A stretch of 64,000 bases of DNA from Oceanimonas smirnovii ATCC BAA-899 (GTDB lineage Bacteria > Pseudomonadota > Gammaproteobacteria > Enterobacterales > Aeromonadaceae). This document shows, in pieces, positions 26,901 to 35,233 of this stretch (its first letter is position 1; the number at the start of each line of letters is the position of its first letter). The stretch is taken from the NCBI RefSeq assembly GCF_000381965.1, contig NZ_KB908456.1, forward strand, positions 1 to 64,000, given 5' to 3'. The translations under genes and the position numbers were made by a program. A model generated the notes under the pieces. The model saw only the letters and a list, made by a program, of their open reading frames with translations, ran no database searches and was not told the DNA's origin.

Positions 26901-27557
26901 CAGCCGGGTGGTGAGCAGCTCTCCCAGCTCGCCTGGCACCTGCTCCGGCTCGGCTAACAGCGGGCGTACCTTATGCAGCAGGGTATCAGGGGTTTGCCAG
27001 TGGGCTATCACCCAGTCCAGTGCCGCACCGCTCAGGTCATAACAGTGTTGTCGCCAGTAATCCCGCACCACTCCGGCCAGCAGCTCGCTGTGATCGGTCT
27101 GCAGGGTCTGGGTAAAAAGGCTGCCGCTGTCAAAGGCATGCTCACGCAGCATGCGCTGACACCAGCCATGAATGGTGGACACCGCCGCCTCGTCCATCCA
27201 CTGGGCGGCAATGTCCAGACGGTGAGCGCAGCCCGGCCACTGCCCGGGAGCAAAGTCGTCTCTCAGTGTGCGCAGCAGATCGTCGCCATCGGTTTCCTTG
27301 CGAAAGACCGCTGCCGCTTCCACCAGCCGGCTGCGAATGCGATCGCGCAGCTCCTGAGTGGCAGCCTCGGTAAAGGTGACCACCAGAATTTCCGGCGGCA
27401 GCAGCTCCCGTTTAAACCCCTGCTCACCGCCATGGCCCAGCACCAGCCGCAGATAAAGAGCCGAAATGGTAAAGGTTTTTCCGGTGCCGGCACTGGCTTC
27501 AATCAGCCGGCTGCCGTGCAGGGGAAACGTCAGCGCCAGCGGACGCGATGCATTCAT
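23943..27557 (-). CDS. recB: Exodeoxyribonuclease V beta subunit
   Basis: A 1204-residue SF1A 3'-5' helicase and nuclease. Walker A ASAGTGKTFT (21-30), DEFQDTDPLQYRIF (motif II), TIHKSKGLEYPLVFLP (motif V) and a C-terminal RecB nuclease domain with VVDYKSN are all visible; Asp1108 and Lys1110 correspond to E. coli Asp1080 and Lys1082. Activity should therefore be complete. Its start overlaps the recC stop by 4 bases and its stop overlaps the recD start by 4. Several long plus-strand open frames over this gene are shadows caused by high GC. Confidence 0.98.
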   Translation of the reverse strand: MNASRPLALTFPLHGSRLIEASAGTGKTFTISALYLRLVLGHGGEQGFKRELLPPEILVVTFTEAATQELRDRIRSRLVEAAAVFRKETDGDDLLRTLRDDFAPGQWPGCAHRLDIAAQWMDEAAVSTIHGWCQRMLREHAFDSGSLFTQTLQTDHSELLAGVVRDYWRQHCYDLSGAALDWVIAHWQTPDTLLHKVRPLLAEPEQVPGELGELLTTRLNEREARLRAIKAPWQVWVNEIEQLLQTAIAAKQVQGKWLQAKRTDGWLSVIRDWLSSDELVLPLTEAAFYRLSQSGITEAWKDTAAAPEHPAFAAMETLPAELTALAAPLEAPLRHAAGHVRARFELEKRRRAEMGFDDMLTRLDDALAGENGPRLAEVIRRQFPVALIDEFQDTDPLQYRIFNTIYRVADNDADSGLFMIGDPKQAIYAFRGADIYTYLDARAATKDRHYTLDTNFRSSRTMVSAVNRLFERAEAHEQGAFLFRENGQNPLPFMPVKARGRSEQWQCDDNPWPALVLWQLDNEDDKPFSGGAYVNDMAARCASHMTHLLNLGGEGRAGFAGEDGFTPVRPSDMAVLVRSFREAQAIRRALAERGVRSVYLSDKDSVFASPEAGDVLHWLQACAAPEQDGKLRAALATASLGLSLAELERLNQDERHWEARVMQFRDYRRLWQRQGVLPMVHRLLHDFELPARLLQDTEGERRLTNLLHLAELMQQAAATLDGEQALIRHLAECINGEREAADEQVLRLESDAALVRVVTIHKSKGLEYPLVFLPFICSFRESGARGSAVQLHENGRKRLVLSPTDEQKARAERERLGEDLRLLYVALTRARHACWLGLADIGVGNSKHSRLHDSAIGRLLGGGATLAGNLSQWLQPLESADTALCAAPEANKTLLQACDDDVAEPVWAEPGRPAAEHWWIASYSALLSRNDAGRRFDDASPERPEAEKSGDDDTERPFVPLRPGETPGLHRFPRGPAAGTFLHGLLELALNEGLAARPEELATQLARRCQLRGMTEWTTPLTDWLLGLMSTPLFAGGPALQQLEQCQPELEFWLEVSHVHIPALDGLIRQHVLPERERPELAPGRLNGMLKGFIDLVFEHEGRYYVVDYKSNWLGSDDGDYTRAAMENQVIRHRYDLQAVLYVLALHRQLLLRLPDYDYDTHMGGALYAFVRSPGAGWFERPPKVLIETLNQLFYGEQNEESGS

Positions 27558-30500
27558 GATGAAGTCTCCTGTGGCTGAGGGCCATATTCCAGCAGCGGCC
27601 GGTACAGCTGCTCGCTGATGCGGATAAAACGGCCATCGGCCTGCAGAGCGTCAAAGTCGGGAAACTGGCGCGCCAGAACAACTCTCTCGGCCCGCTCGCC
27701 GGCATAATGAAAATCGTCGCCGTTATAGGTTTTGCTGGCAGCCAGCTCCGCTTTGGCGGGGTCTTTTTGCTCAAGGGCACTCATGGCGGTTTTCAATGCC
27801 ACCGGCAGCGGGGCCGTCATGCCCGCCTGCAGGGCGTCAAGCCACTGCTGCACCAGGGTGAGTGCCGTGCTCTGTGGCAGTGGCGGTGCCTGCAGGGTGA
27901 CGTCTTCACCCACCAGATACAGACTCAGTTCAATGCCGCTGGCACAGGCCACTGTCTGGGCCACAAAGGCGTGCAACAGCCGGTGCCAGCGCACACTTTT
28001 ACCGCTTTTCAGATCGCCCGGCTGCAGTTCAATCAGCACCAGTTGTTCACCTTGCCGGCGCAAGCCCCCCAGCCAGCCTTCCAGCTGCAGCGCGCCATGG
28101 CTGACCGACAGCGGCAACGGGGATTCCAGCAAGTCAGGCCAGGCATGACAAAGGGCCTGGTAGCGGCTTAGTTGATCCGGCAATGTTTCCAGCATCTCGG
28201 CCCGCAGCCGCTCACCAAAACCCGCCAGCGGCAAACGCCCCTGCCCCTGCAGCCGGCGGGCGGCGGTATTCAGGGCGTCATTCACTTCATCGGCCACGGC
28301 GGCGGCGTTCAGCAACTCCCGTTTGATCATGTAGCGCTCCAGGCCGTCGAGACCGAAGGGCTCTTCGTCCTGACGGGCGGCGGCGTCCTGCTCCAGTATC
28401 ACCTTGAGCCGGCGGGCAAAAAAAGTGGCCACGGGCTGGCGCAAAAATTGCTGCAGCTGCTCCAGCGTGACCGGGCCATCGGGTTGCCATATTGGCAAGG
28501 CACTTTCAATGCCAGCCGCTGCAGGCTGTGCCACCCACTCACGGGCATAGCTTTGCAGGTCACTGCCCTGGGTAAAATAGCGCCGGCTGAAGGGCTGCAG
28601 CGGATGCTCGGTGGTCATGGCATCCAGCAGGGTGCCGCCGTTTTCCAGCTGCCAGCCACTCAGGTGATCCCGCAGCTGCCCCACCAGCACAGACGGCGGC
28701 CGCTCGGTATTGTCGCGGATACTGCGTCCTACCCAGCTGATATAAAGACCGTCCCGGGCCGACAACAGGGCTTCCAGCATCAGGTAGCGATCGTCTTCCC
28801 GGCGGGAACGGTCCCCGGGCCGGTAGTCTTGCCCCATTAAATCAAAGTCGAGCGGGGTCACGCTACGCGGGTAGTCGCCGTCATTCATGCCCAGCAGACA
28901 CACCCGTTTAAAGGGAATGGCGCGCATGGGCATCAGGGTACAGAAGTTAACGGCACCGGCCAGAAAACGCTGGCTGAGCCGGCCCTGATCCACGGCTCCC
29001 AGCCAGGCTTCCCGTACCACGGTCAATGGCAGCGGCTCGGTCAGATCAACCCCGGAGCACAGCTCGTGCCAGTGCTCCAGCGCCTCGGTCAGGCCGGCCA
29101 GCAGGCTCTGCTCCCGCTCGTTTTCCGGCTCAAAAAATTGTGCCAGCAGGCCATGCAGCACCACCGCCCAGTCGTCAGCAGCCATGGCATCACTCAGGTT
29201 ATGATGCAGGTGGTCAATGGCATTCAGCAAGTTGGCCAGAGGCCCTATTATGGCCGCATCCAGGCCGCCGATTTCATCATAGGGCTCTATGCCGGCCCAG
29301 GCATCCCCGGCACCCACCGCATAACCCAGCAACATACGCCGCAGGCCAAAGCGCCAGGTGTTCTGCTCCAGACCATCGGGCAGCCCCAGTCCGGCCCGGC
29401 GCTGAGCATCCAGGCCCCAGCGCACACCGGCACCTTCAATCCAGCGGCGCAACACCGGCAGGTCGGCATCGGCAATGCCAAAACGCCGGCGCAGGGCCGC
29501 CACCTCCAGCAGATCGAGTACTTCACTTACCGGCAGCCGGCTTTCCGGCAGGCGCAGCAAATGCTCCAGGGCAATCAGCAGCGGCTCACAGCCCCGGCTG
29601 CCCTGATCCGCCAGGGTAAAGGGAATAAAGCGATCATCGTCGCGCTCATACTGGCCAAACACCGCCTGAATATGAGGGGCATACACATTAATGTCAGGCA
29701 CCATCACAATAATGTCTCGCGGGCGCAAGGCCTTGTCCTGCGAGAAACGGGCCAGCAGTTGATCGTGCAGAATTTCCACTTCCCGCTGGGGGCTGTGGCC
29801 GATATGAAACTCGATACTGAGCTGTTCTTGCGTCAGCGGCGACCAGTATTCACGGCTTTCTGCCGGCGGGCGCAAATTAAGAATGTCGTCCTGCAGCTGG
29901 CCCAGCAGGTGACTGGTATCGCCGTTATCAAACAAATCAATACGGCTGCCAATGGCATTAAAACGGGCACGGTAGCTGTCGGGATCATCCAGGCTGTCGA
30001 GCAGGTTGATATAGTCCCGCCCCTGCTTGCCCCAGGCCGCCAGCAGCGGGTGCGCATGCTGATGCAGCTCGGTGTCGTTCAGCCCCGGCGACTGGCCGGC
30101 CTTGCGGGCATGGCGGCGGTACTGGTGCCGCAGCAAGTCCTGATCCGGCACTATGTCGCCCCAGTGATGCTGGCAGGGGTTGTGTACGCACAGCAATACC
30201 TGAGTAAAGCGGGCCATGGCCGCCAGCGCTTCCAGGGTTTGTGCCGGCAATGAGGAAATGCCAAATACCACCACCCGGCGCGGCAAACCGGCAGGCCTTT
30301 GTTCGCAGCGGCGCAGCTGCGCCACAAAGCGCGGGTGCACCCCGGCCCGGCTGCCCGCCAGCTCCTGCTCGCCCACATCGGCAAGCAGGGCCCGCCACAG
30401 CGCCGGCTGCCAGCGCACGGCGTCGTCCAGCGGCTGCTCGCCCCGGCGGCCGTGGATCATGATGTCCCGGCCCTCAGCCCAGGCCGCCAGCCAGTCGGCT

Positions 30501-30961
30501 CTGTAAACCTGATACTGATCAAACAAGTCCGCCAGCCGCTCCGCCAGCTGATAGCGCTTGCGGCCGTCACCGTCGTCATGCAAAAAACGTTCAAGGGGTG
30601 CAAACACAGCCTCGCTGCACAGCCCGGGCAAGAGCCGCATCAGCCGCCAGGTGAGCGGGGCTTTGTCCAGCGGCGACAAGCGCGGAATGGTGTCGCTACC
30701 CAGCACAGCGCGATAGCTCTGCCACAGAAAACGAGCCGGCAGGTCAACCTGCACCGCAGCGGCAATGCCGCCACTGTCGCGGGCGGCCAGGGCCAGCTTA
30801 AGCCACTGAGCGATACCATTGCTCTGCACCAGTACCACTTCGTTTTCCAGCGGGGCCAGGGGGTAGCGCCGCATCCAGGTGACGGCCAGCGCTCTCAGCT
30901 CCTCCAGATGGTTACCATGCACCACCATCAATCCCGGGCTGAGGCCGTTTTCATTTTGCAT
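27554..30961 (-). CDS. recC: Exodeoxyribonuclease V gamma subunit
   Basis: A 1135-residue Chi-recognition and scaffold subunit, with inactive helicase-like domains. The N-terminus VVHGNHLEELRALAVTWMRRYPL and VLVQSNGIAQWLKLAL match RecC, as do SPQREVEILHDQLLARF and RDIIVMVPDINVYAP. The ATG at 30961 is chosen because AAGGA lies 6 nt upstream; the frame is open to 31018. In E. coli ptrA separates recC and recB; here the three genes are contiguous. A promoter should lie in the roughly 210-nt divergent gap with the BCCT gene. Confidence 0.97.
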   Translation of the reverse strand: MQNENGLSPGLMVVHGNHLEELRALAVTWMRRYPLAPLENEVVLVQSNGIAQWLKLALAARDSGGIAAAVQVDLPARFLWQSYRAVLGSDTIPRLSPLDKAPLTWRLMRLLPGLCSEAVFAPLERFLHDDGDGRKRYQLAERLADLFDQYQVYRADWLAAWAEGRDIMIHGRRGEQPLDDAVRWQPALWRALLADVGEQELAGSRAGVHPRFVAQLRRCEQRPAGLPRRVVVFGISSLPAQTLEALAAMARFTQVLLCVHNPCQHHWGDIVPDQDLLRHQYRRHARKAGQSPGLNDTELHQHAHPLLAAWGKQGRDYINLLDSLDDPDSYRARFNAIGSRIDLFDNGDTSHLLGQLQDDILNLRPPAESREYWSPLTQEQLSIEFHIGHSPQREVEILHDQLLARFSQDKALRPRDIIVMVPDINVYAPHIQAVFGQYERDDDRFIPFTLADQGSRGCEPLLIALEHLLRLPESRLPVSEVLDLLEVAALRRRFGIADADLPVLRRWIEGAGVRWGLDAQRRAGLGLPDGLEQNTWRFGLRRMLLGYAVGAGDAWAGIEPYDEIGGLDAAIIGPLANLLNAIDHLHHNLSDAMAADDWAVVLHGLLAQFFEPENEREQSLLAGLTEALEHWHELCSGVDLTEPLPLTVVREAWLGAVDQGRLSQRFLAGAVNFCTLMPMRAIPFKRVCLLGMNDGDYPRSVTPLDFDLMGQDYRPGDRSRREDDRYLMLEALLSARDGLYISWVGRSIRDNTERPPSVLVGQLRDHLSGWQLENGGTLLDAMTTEHPLQPFSRRYFTQGSDLQSYAREWVAQPAAAGIESALPIWQPDGPVTLEQLQQFLRQPVATFFARRLKVILEQDAAARQDEEPFGLDGLERYMIKRELLNAAAVADEVNDALNTAARRLQGQGRLPLAGFGERLRAEMLETLPDQLSRYQALCHAWPDLLESPLPLSVSHGALQLEGWLGGLRRQGEQLVLIELQPGDLKSGKSVRWHRLLHAFVAQTVACASGIELSLYLVGEDVTLQAPPLPQSTALTLVQQWLDALQAGMTAPLPVALKTAMSALEQKDPAKAELAASKTYNGDDFHYAGERAERVVLARQFPDFDALQADGRFIRISEQLYRPLLEYGPQPQETSS

Positions 30962-31066
30962 TGCGAGTCCTTTTTTCCCGTGCGTGACGCCTATCATAGT
31001 GCCGAATGGGCGCGACATTAAGTGTCGCCCGCTCCCATGGTCAAAAAGCTGCCTGGTGACCAGAAA

Positions 31067-31094
31067 TTGCCAATGGCCGGCAAATGGTTACAAT
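31067..31094 (+). promoter_or_regulatory. Candidate promoter of the BCCT transporter gene
   Basis: TTGCCA (31067-31072), a 16-nt spacer and TACAAT (31089-31094) form a reasonable sigma-70-like pair. The start would lie about 70 nt upstream of the ATG. The leader contains a GGCCTGA/TCAGGCC hairpin (31123-31143). Confidence 0.4.
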
Positions 31095-31122
31095 CCTAAT
31101 CTTTTGCGCTCGCGAAAAAGCC

Positions 31123-31143
31123 GGCCTGACGTTTTTTCAGGCC
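31123..31143 (+). other. Hairpin in the BCCT gene leader
   Basis: GGCCTGA pairs perfectly with TCAGGCC around a T-rich 7-nt loop, 30 nt before the ATG and 18 nt before AAGGAG. The T run is in the loop, not after the stem, so it is not a terminator. Confidence 0.4.
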
Positions 31144-31172
31144 CATGGAATAACAATAACAAGGAGTCATTT

Positions 31173-32957
31173 ATGACGGTAAAACAGCAGCAAAGCGTGC
31201 ATTTTGGCGATGTTGATCGACGTTTGCCTCAACATTCACTGCAGCCAAATAAGGTGCCGGACACCCGCATCGACCGCTTCACTTTCTTTTCGGTTCTGTT
31301 CATTCTCGCTGCGGTTACCCTGCCTCTGGTGCTGTTTCCGGAGCAAGGTGCCAGCTGGGTGGCACAGGCCAAAACCTGGATCACAGACACTTTTGGCGTC
31401 TTTTATCTGGCACTGGGACTGACCGCCGTGCTGTTTGTGATTTACATTTCGTTTTCGGATATTGGCAGTATCAAGCTGGGCAAGCCCGAAGACGAAATGG
31501 AATTCAAAAACAGCTCCTGGGCAGCCATGATGTTTTGCGGCGGCATTGGTGCCAGCATTCTGTACTGGGGCATTATTGAATGGGCCTATTATTATCAGGG
31601 ACCGCCTTTTGGTTTGCAGCCGGGCACACCCGACGCCATTCGCTGGGCGGCCACCTACGGAATTTTTCACTGGGGGCCGGTGGCCTGGTCCATTTATCTG
31701 ATCCCGGCCATTCCCATTGCTTATTTTGCCCATGTGCGCAACTCGCCCCGCCTGAAGGTCAGCCAGAGTCTGGCCCCCCTGTTTGGTGAAAGCTTTGCCT
31801 GCAGCAACTGGGGCAAGCTGGTGGATGTGTTTTTTGTCTTTGGCATGATTGGCGGTGGTGCCACCACCCTGGGGCTGGCCTCACCCATGGTCACCGAAGG
31901 CCTGCATGAGCTGTTTGGCCTGCCGGTAAATAACTGGAGCCGGGTCATGGTGCTGCTGGGCACCACGGCACTCTTTGCCTGGAGTGCATGGCGCGGCCTG
32001 AAAAGCGGTATTCAGCTCTTTTCCAACATCAACTTTTATCTGGCGCTGGCATTTTTGGTGGTAGTACTGTTTGCCGGCCCCACTGGTTTTATTCTGAATA
32101 CCGGACTGGAAAGCATTGGTCGTTCACTGACTCAGATGATCACCATGATGACCTGGACCGAGTCGTTTGGTCCCTTTGCTGATCATGGCTTTAACGAAAC
32201 CCGCTTTGCCAAGGACTGGACCATTTTTTACTGGGCCTGGTGGCTGGTATTTGCCCCTACTGTGGGGCTGTTTATTGCCAAGATATCCAGAGGCCGTACC
32301 ATTCGCCAGATGGTGGTGGGCTCCATTTTCTTCGGGTCTTTGGGCTGTGCTGTTTTTTTTATGATCCTGGGCAACTATGGCCTGTATATGCAGCTGTCCG
32401 GTGAACTGGATATTGTCGCCATTCTGAATCAGCAAAGCCCGACCGCGGCCATTTTTGCAGTACTGAACACCCTGCCGATGAGCTGGCTGATGGTGGCCGT
32501 GTTTACCCTGCTGGCCATTATTTTTACCGCCACTACCTTTGATTCCATTTCCTTTATTCTGGCCTCTGTGGTGCAGCGGGAAGTGGACGGCGAGCCGCAC
32601 CGCTGGAACCGGCTGTTCTGGGCCTTTACCCTGTGCTTTATGCCAGCGGTATTAATGTTCCTGGGTGGTTTGTCGACCCTGCAGACCGCGTCCATTTTTG
32701 CCGGCGCACCGCTTATCGTCATCATGGCCATGATGATGATCTCCATTATCAAGGCGGCCAAATACGATCTGCACTATCAGCCGGATTATTCCCTGAAGAC
32801 CATTCACATTGAGGAGCTGCCCGAAACTGCCCCCTGGGAGCAGGGTGAAACCTCGGAAGCACCGGAAGGCTCTGTGCTGGCCCAGCAGGCAGAATATGAT
32901 GAAATGCGTCAGCAGCAGGAAGAAGATGCTGAAAAGATCACACCGCTGAAAACCTGA
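31173..32957 (+). CDS. BCCT-family betaine/carnitine/choline transporter
   Basis: A 594-residue inner-membrane protein with about 12 transmembrane helices. The BCCT signature region DWTIFYWAWWLVFAP is present, followed by FIAKISRGRTIRQ. The glycine-rich TM segment reads FCGGIGASILYWGIIEWAYYY; the IEW ending resembles the carnitine/CaiT-like branch more than BetP, so the substrate is uncertain. The C-terminal tail is hydrophilic and acidic (about 65 residues), possibly an osmosensing domain. AAGGAG lies 6 nt before the ATG. The gene ends 4 nt from the convergent MscS gene, and an ectoine operon is encoded 18 kb away; together these suggest osmoprotection. Confidence 0.92.
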   Translation: MTVKQQQSVHFGDVDRRLPQHSLQPNKVPDTRIDRFTFFSVLFILAAVTLPLVLFPEQGASWVAQAKTWITDTFGVFYLALGLTAVLFVIYISFSDIGSIKLGKPEDEMEFKNSSWAAMMFCGGIGASILYWGIIEWAYYYQGPPFGLQPGTPDAIRWAATYGIFHWGPVAWSIYLIPAIPIAYFAHVRNSPRLKVSQSLAPLFGESFACSNWGKLVDVFFVFGMIGGGATTLGLASPMVTEGLHELFGLPVNNWSRVMVLLGTTALFAWSAWRGLKSGIQLFSNINFYLALAFLVVVLFAGPTGFILNTGLESIGRSLTQMITMMTWTESFGPFADHGFNETRFAKDWTIFYWAWWLVFAPTVGLFIAKISRGRTIRQMVVGSIFFGSLGCAVFFMILGNYGLYMQLSGELDIVAILNQQSPTAAIFAVLNTLPMSWLMVAVFTLLAIIFTATTFDSISFILASVVQREVDGEPHRWNRLFWAFTLCFMPAVLMFLGGLSTLQTASIFAGAPLIVIMAMMMISIIKAAKYDLHYQPDYSLKTIHIEELPETAPWEQGETSEAPEGSVLAQQAEYDEMRQQQEEDAEKITPLKT

Positions 32958-32961
32958 TTAA

Positions 32962-33783
32962 TCAGCCGGCGTTGCTGTCGCTGGTCTGGGCCATGGCTTC
33001 CACCCGGGCAAATTCCACGCCCATGGTTTGCAGCTGCGCCTTGCCTCTGGCGGTGAGATCCGAGATAAACAAAAACTGCTGGCGGGGATCCATGGGGTAG
33101 GCCTTGATGCGATAACGGCTGCCCCAGGGATGATCTTCCATCACCACCACAACGGGCCGGCTCAGCTTGAGATAAGGGCTGGACAGCGCCACCTCATGCA
33201 ATATCCGGCGCACCTGGTAAGCATCGTGCGCCGGGGCCAGATAAAAGCTGGCCACGCACATCAGGCTGGCACCGCCGTTATTGGCATTGCGGATCAGTCC
33301 GTTCCACAGTTTTAAATGGGGCACCACCACGACGGTGTCGTCGGGAGTCACCATTTCTACTGCCCGCAGGCCAATATGGCGCACCTCGCCATAACAGCCA
33401 TCCACTTCAATCCAGTCACCGGGCCGGTAAGGCCGTTCATAGGCAGCCACCACACCGGCAAACAGACTGCTGACATAATCCTTGAGGGCAAAACCCAGCG
33501 CCAGCCCCACGGCCCCGAGAATAGCCACCATATTACGCAAAGAAGGCTCAATCAGCAGGCTGACTATCCAGCCAATGGCCGCCACCACCACCAGAATACG
33601 CAACGTGGGGATCAGCGCCAGCACCCAATGCCGCCGCCGGCCGTGCAAACGGGCTGCCAGCATGGGCAACAGGCGTTGAATAAGCCAGGCCAGCAGCAGC
33701 GCCACTGCCACCACCAGAGCCAGCTCAATCAGCAGTCCGGGGGTTATACTGCGAAACAAATTACGGACTTTTTCCGCATCCAA
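32962..33783 (-). CDS. MscS-family small-conductance mechanosensitive channel
   Basis: A 273-residue membrane protein with three predicted helices (about 15-35, 50-75 and 82-105). The pore-lining segment LGAVGLALGFALKDYVSSLFAGV is MscS-like, followed by the beta domain RPGDWIEVDGCYGEVRHIGLRAVEMVTPDDTVVVVPH. It releases solutes on hypo-osmotic shock. I place the start at TTG 33783 because a perfect AAGGAG lies 6 nt upstream. The open frame extends to 33852 but would overlap the upstream gene by 56 nt. It lies 13 nt after the upstream uncharacterised gene, so the two are probably co-transcribed. Confidence 0.88.
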   Translation of the reverse strand: MDAEKVRNLFRSITPGLLIELALVVAVALLLAWLIQRLLPMLAARLHGRRRHWVLALIPTLRILVVVAAIGWIVSLLIEPSLRNMVAILGAVGLALGFALKDYVSSLFAGVVAAYERPYRPGDWIEVDGCYGEVRHIGLRAVEMVTPDDTVVVVPHLKLWNGLIRNANNGGASLMCVASFYLAPAHDAYQVRRILHEVALSSPYLKLSRPVVVVMEDHPWGSRYRIKAYPMDPRQQFLFISDLTARGKAQLQTMGVEFARVEAMAQTSDSNAG

Positions 33784-33796
33784 AACGCGCTCCTTG

Positions 33797-34774
33797 CTAA
33801 AATTCGTCGAGACAATGATCCCGGCCGGCCAGAAACTCCCGCACTTCACCATACGCCACCGGACTGATCTGCCAGCGGGTTTGCTCTCTCGCTACCAGCC
33901 CGGCCGCCAGCATTCTGAGCAAACTGGCGGCCAGCTGCTCCGGTGCCAGCATGGGCAGCACCTGTTGCAATGCCGCCTCATTCAGCCCGCCATGCAACAG
34001 CAGAGCATAGAGCACAAAACCTTCGTTATCGTGCATGCTGGCCGGAATATGAGGCAGCGGCTGCTGTTCAAGCTCGGCTTTCCACAGCGCCAGCGCCACA
34101 CCGGCGTTGCCCCGGGCGCGGGCGGCCAGCCGGGTGAGCTGACGCTCAGCGCCTTTGATGCCAAGCTCACGCAACAGACCGGGCGTCGCCGGAGCAAAGC
34201 AATAAACGGCGCTCAGGCCCGGATCAAAACCCTGGGTGATAAAACGGTAAGTCCAGCTGTTACACACCACCAGGCCGGTACCAAAGGCTCCCTGTACCAG
34301 CTGCATCAACAGGCAGCGTAAAAACCTCATGCCAGTGGCGGTACGCAGAAAGTAGAGGCTGATCTCATCAATCAGCCAGGGACCGCGTACCTGCTGGCTT
34401 TGCCACCAGGCTTCCACATCGGCGCTGACCAGCTGAGTGATAGTAGGCGGCTGCAGACAAGGCCATTGTCGCCATTCTGCCCAGTCCCGGGCAATGTCGG
34501 CGGTGGCACTGAAAGGAGGATCCAGTAAAAAACGCACTTCCCGGGTTTGGCCCGGCCAGCCTTTAAGACCATGATCCAGCGCTTTTACTGCGGGCGTGCG
34601 GTTAAAACCGGCATAGTCTGGCAGCGTGCTGCCATTGTTGGTATCGGGCTCGTCGGTTATGCCAAACACCCGCTGCAACTTGTGCCAGCCGCGCTGCAGC
34701 CGGGTGCTGGCCGGCGGCTCCGGACACTGAAAGTCACTCAGTAATATTAATCGCCAGTGGCCATTGGCAGCCAT
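33797..34774 (-). CDS. Uncharacterised protein, possible degenerate NTPase with winged-helix C-terminus
   Basis: A 325-residue soluble protein I cannot assign. The central part (about 110-190) has the texture of an AAA-type core: GPWLIDEIS looks like a Walker B strand, followed by FLRCLLMQLVQGAFGTGLVVCNSW. No Walker A P-loop is visible, so ATP hydrolysis is doubtful. The C-terminal about 80 residues (GLNEAALQQVLPMLAPEQLA... LVAREQTRWQISP) look like a winged helix. It is directly upstream of, and probably co-transcribed with, the MscS channel gene. AGGAGA precedes the ATG. It could regulate or assemble the channel; that is speculation from context. Confidence 0.75.
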   Translation of the reverse strand: MAANGHWRLILLSDFQCPEPPASTRLQRGWHKLQRVFGITDEPDTNNGSTLPDYAGFNRTPAVKALDHGLKGWPGQTREVRFLLDPPFSATADIARDWAEWRQWPCLQPPTITQLVSADVEAWWQSQQVRGPWLIDEISLYFLRTATGMRFLRCLLMQLVQGAFGTGLVVCNSWTYRFITQGFDPGLSAVYCFAPATPGLLRELGIKGAERQLTRLAARARGNAGVALALWKAELEQQPLPHIPASMHDNEGFVLYALLLHGGLNEAALQQVLPMLAPEQLAASLLRMLAAGLVAREQTRWQISPVAYGEVREFLAGRDHCLDEF

Positions 34775-34846
34775 AATTCAGTCTCCTTACCAGCGTGATC
34801 ATCTGCCTTGAATATGGGCTGACCGCTTTTAGTATAAGAGCGATAC

Positions 34847-35197
34847 TCAGGCCGCCACGGAATAATATTTCATCCAGCCCAGCAACAGACCTGCAGCACC
34901 CAGGCCCCAGACCAGCGTTGCGCCTGCCAGCGTAGTAAATAAACTAAAACGATAGCTGAACCAGTATACCGCCAGCAAATAAGCGGCATAAGGCAGCAAG
35001 GAATACAGACCAAACAGCGCCGTTACCCTTAAATCCGCCATGGTTCGTTCTGTGCCCACCAGATAATGAGCAATCAGTGCAAAGGTGGGAAACAAAGGCA
35101 CCAGCCCGGCAATAAAAAAGCTTTTGGACCGGGACAGCAGCGCAATCAGCAGTACCGCCAGCGCCCCCAGTAACGATTTCAAAAACAGTGATAACAC
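34847..35197 (-). CDS. glpM: GlpM-family membrane protein
   Basis: A 116-residue hydrophobic protein with four predicted helices. GALAVLLIALLSRSKSFFI and AGLVPLFPTFALIAHYLVGTE closely match the GlpM family, named from Pseudomonas for an effect on alginate and glycerol metabolism. The molecular function is unknown. It starts at a GTG with GGAGG 6 nt upstream. It is downstream of the DUF3087 gene with a 36-nt gap and no glp genes are nearby. Confidence 0.82.
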   Translation of the reverse strand: MLSLFLKSLLGALAVLLIALLSRSKSFFIAGLVPLFPTFALIAHYLVGTERTMADLRVTALFGLYSLLPYAAYLLAVYWFSYRFSLFTTLAGATLVWGLGAAGLLLGWMKYYSVAA

Positions 35198-35233
35198 TCT
35201 CTTCCTCCGGTCAGCCGTGCCTGGGCTGCTGCA

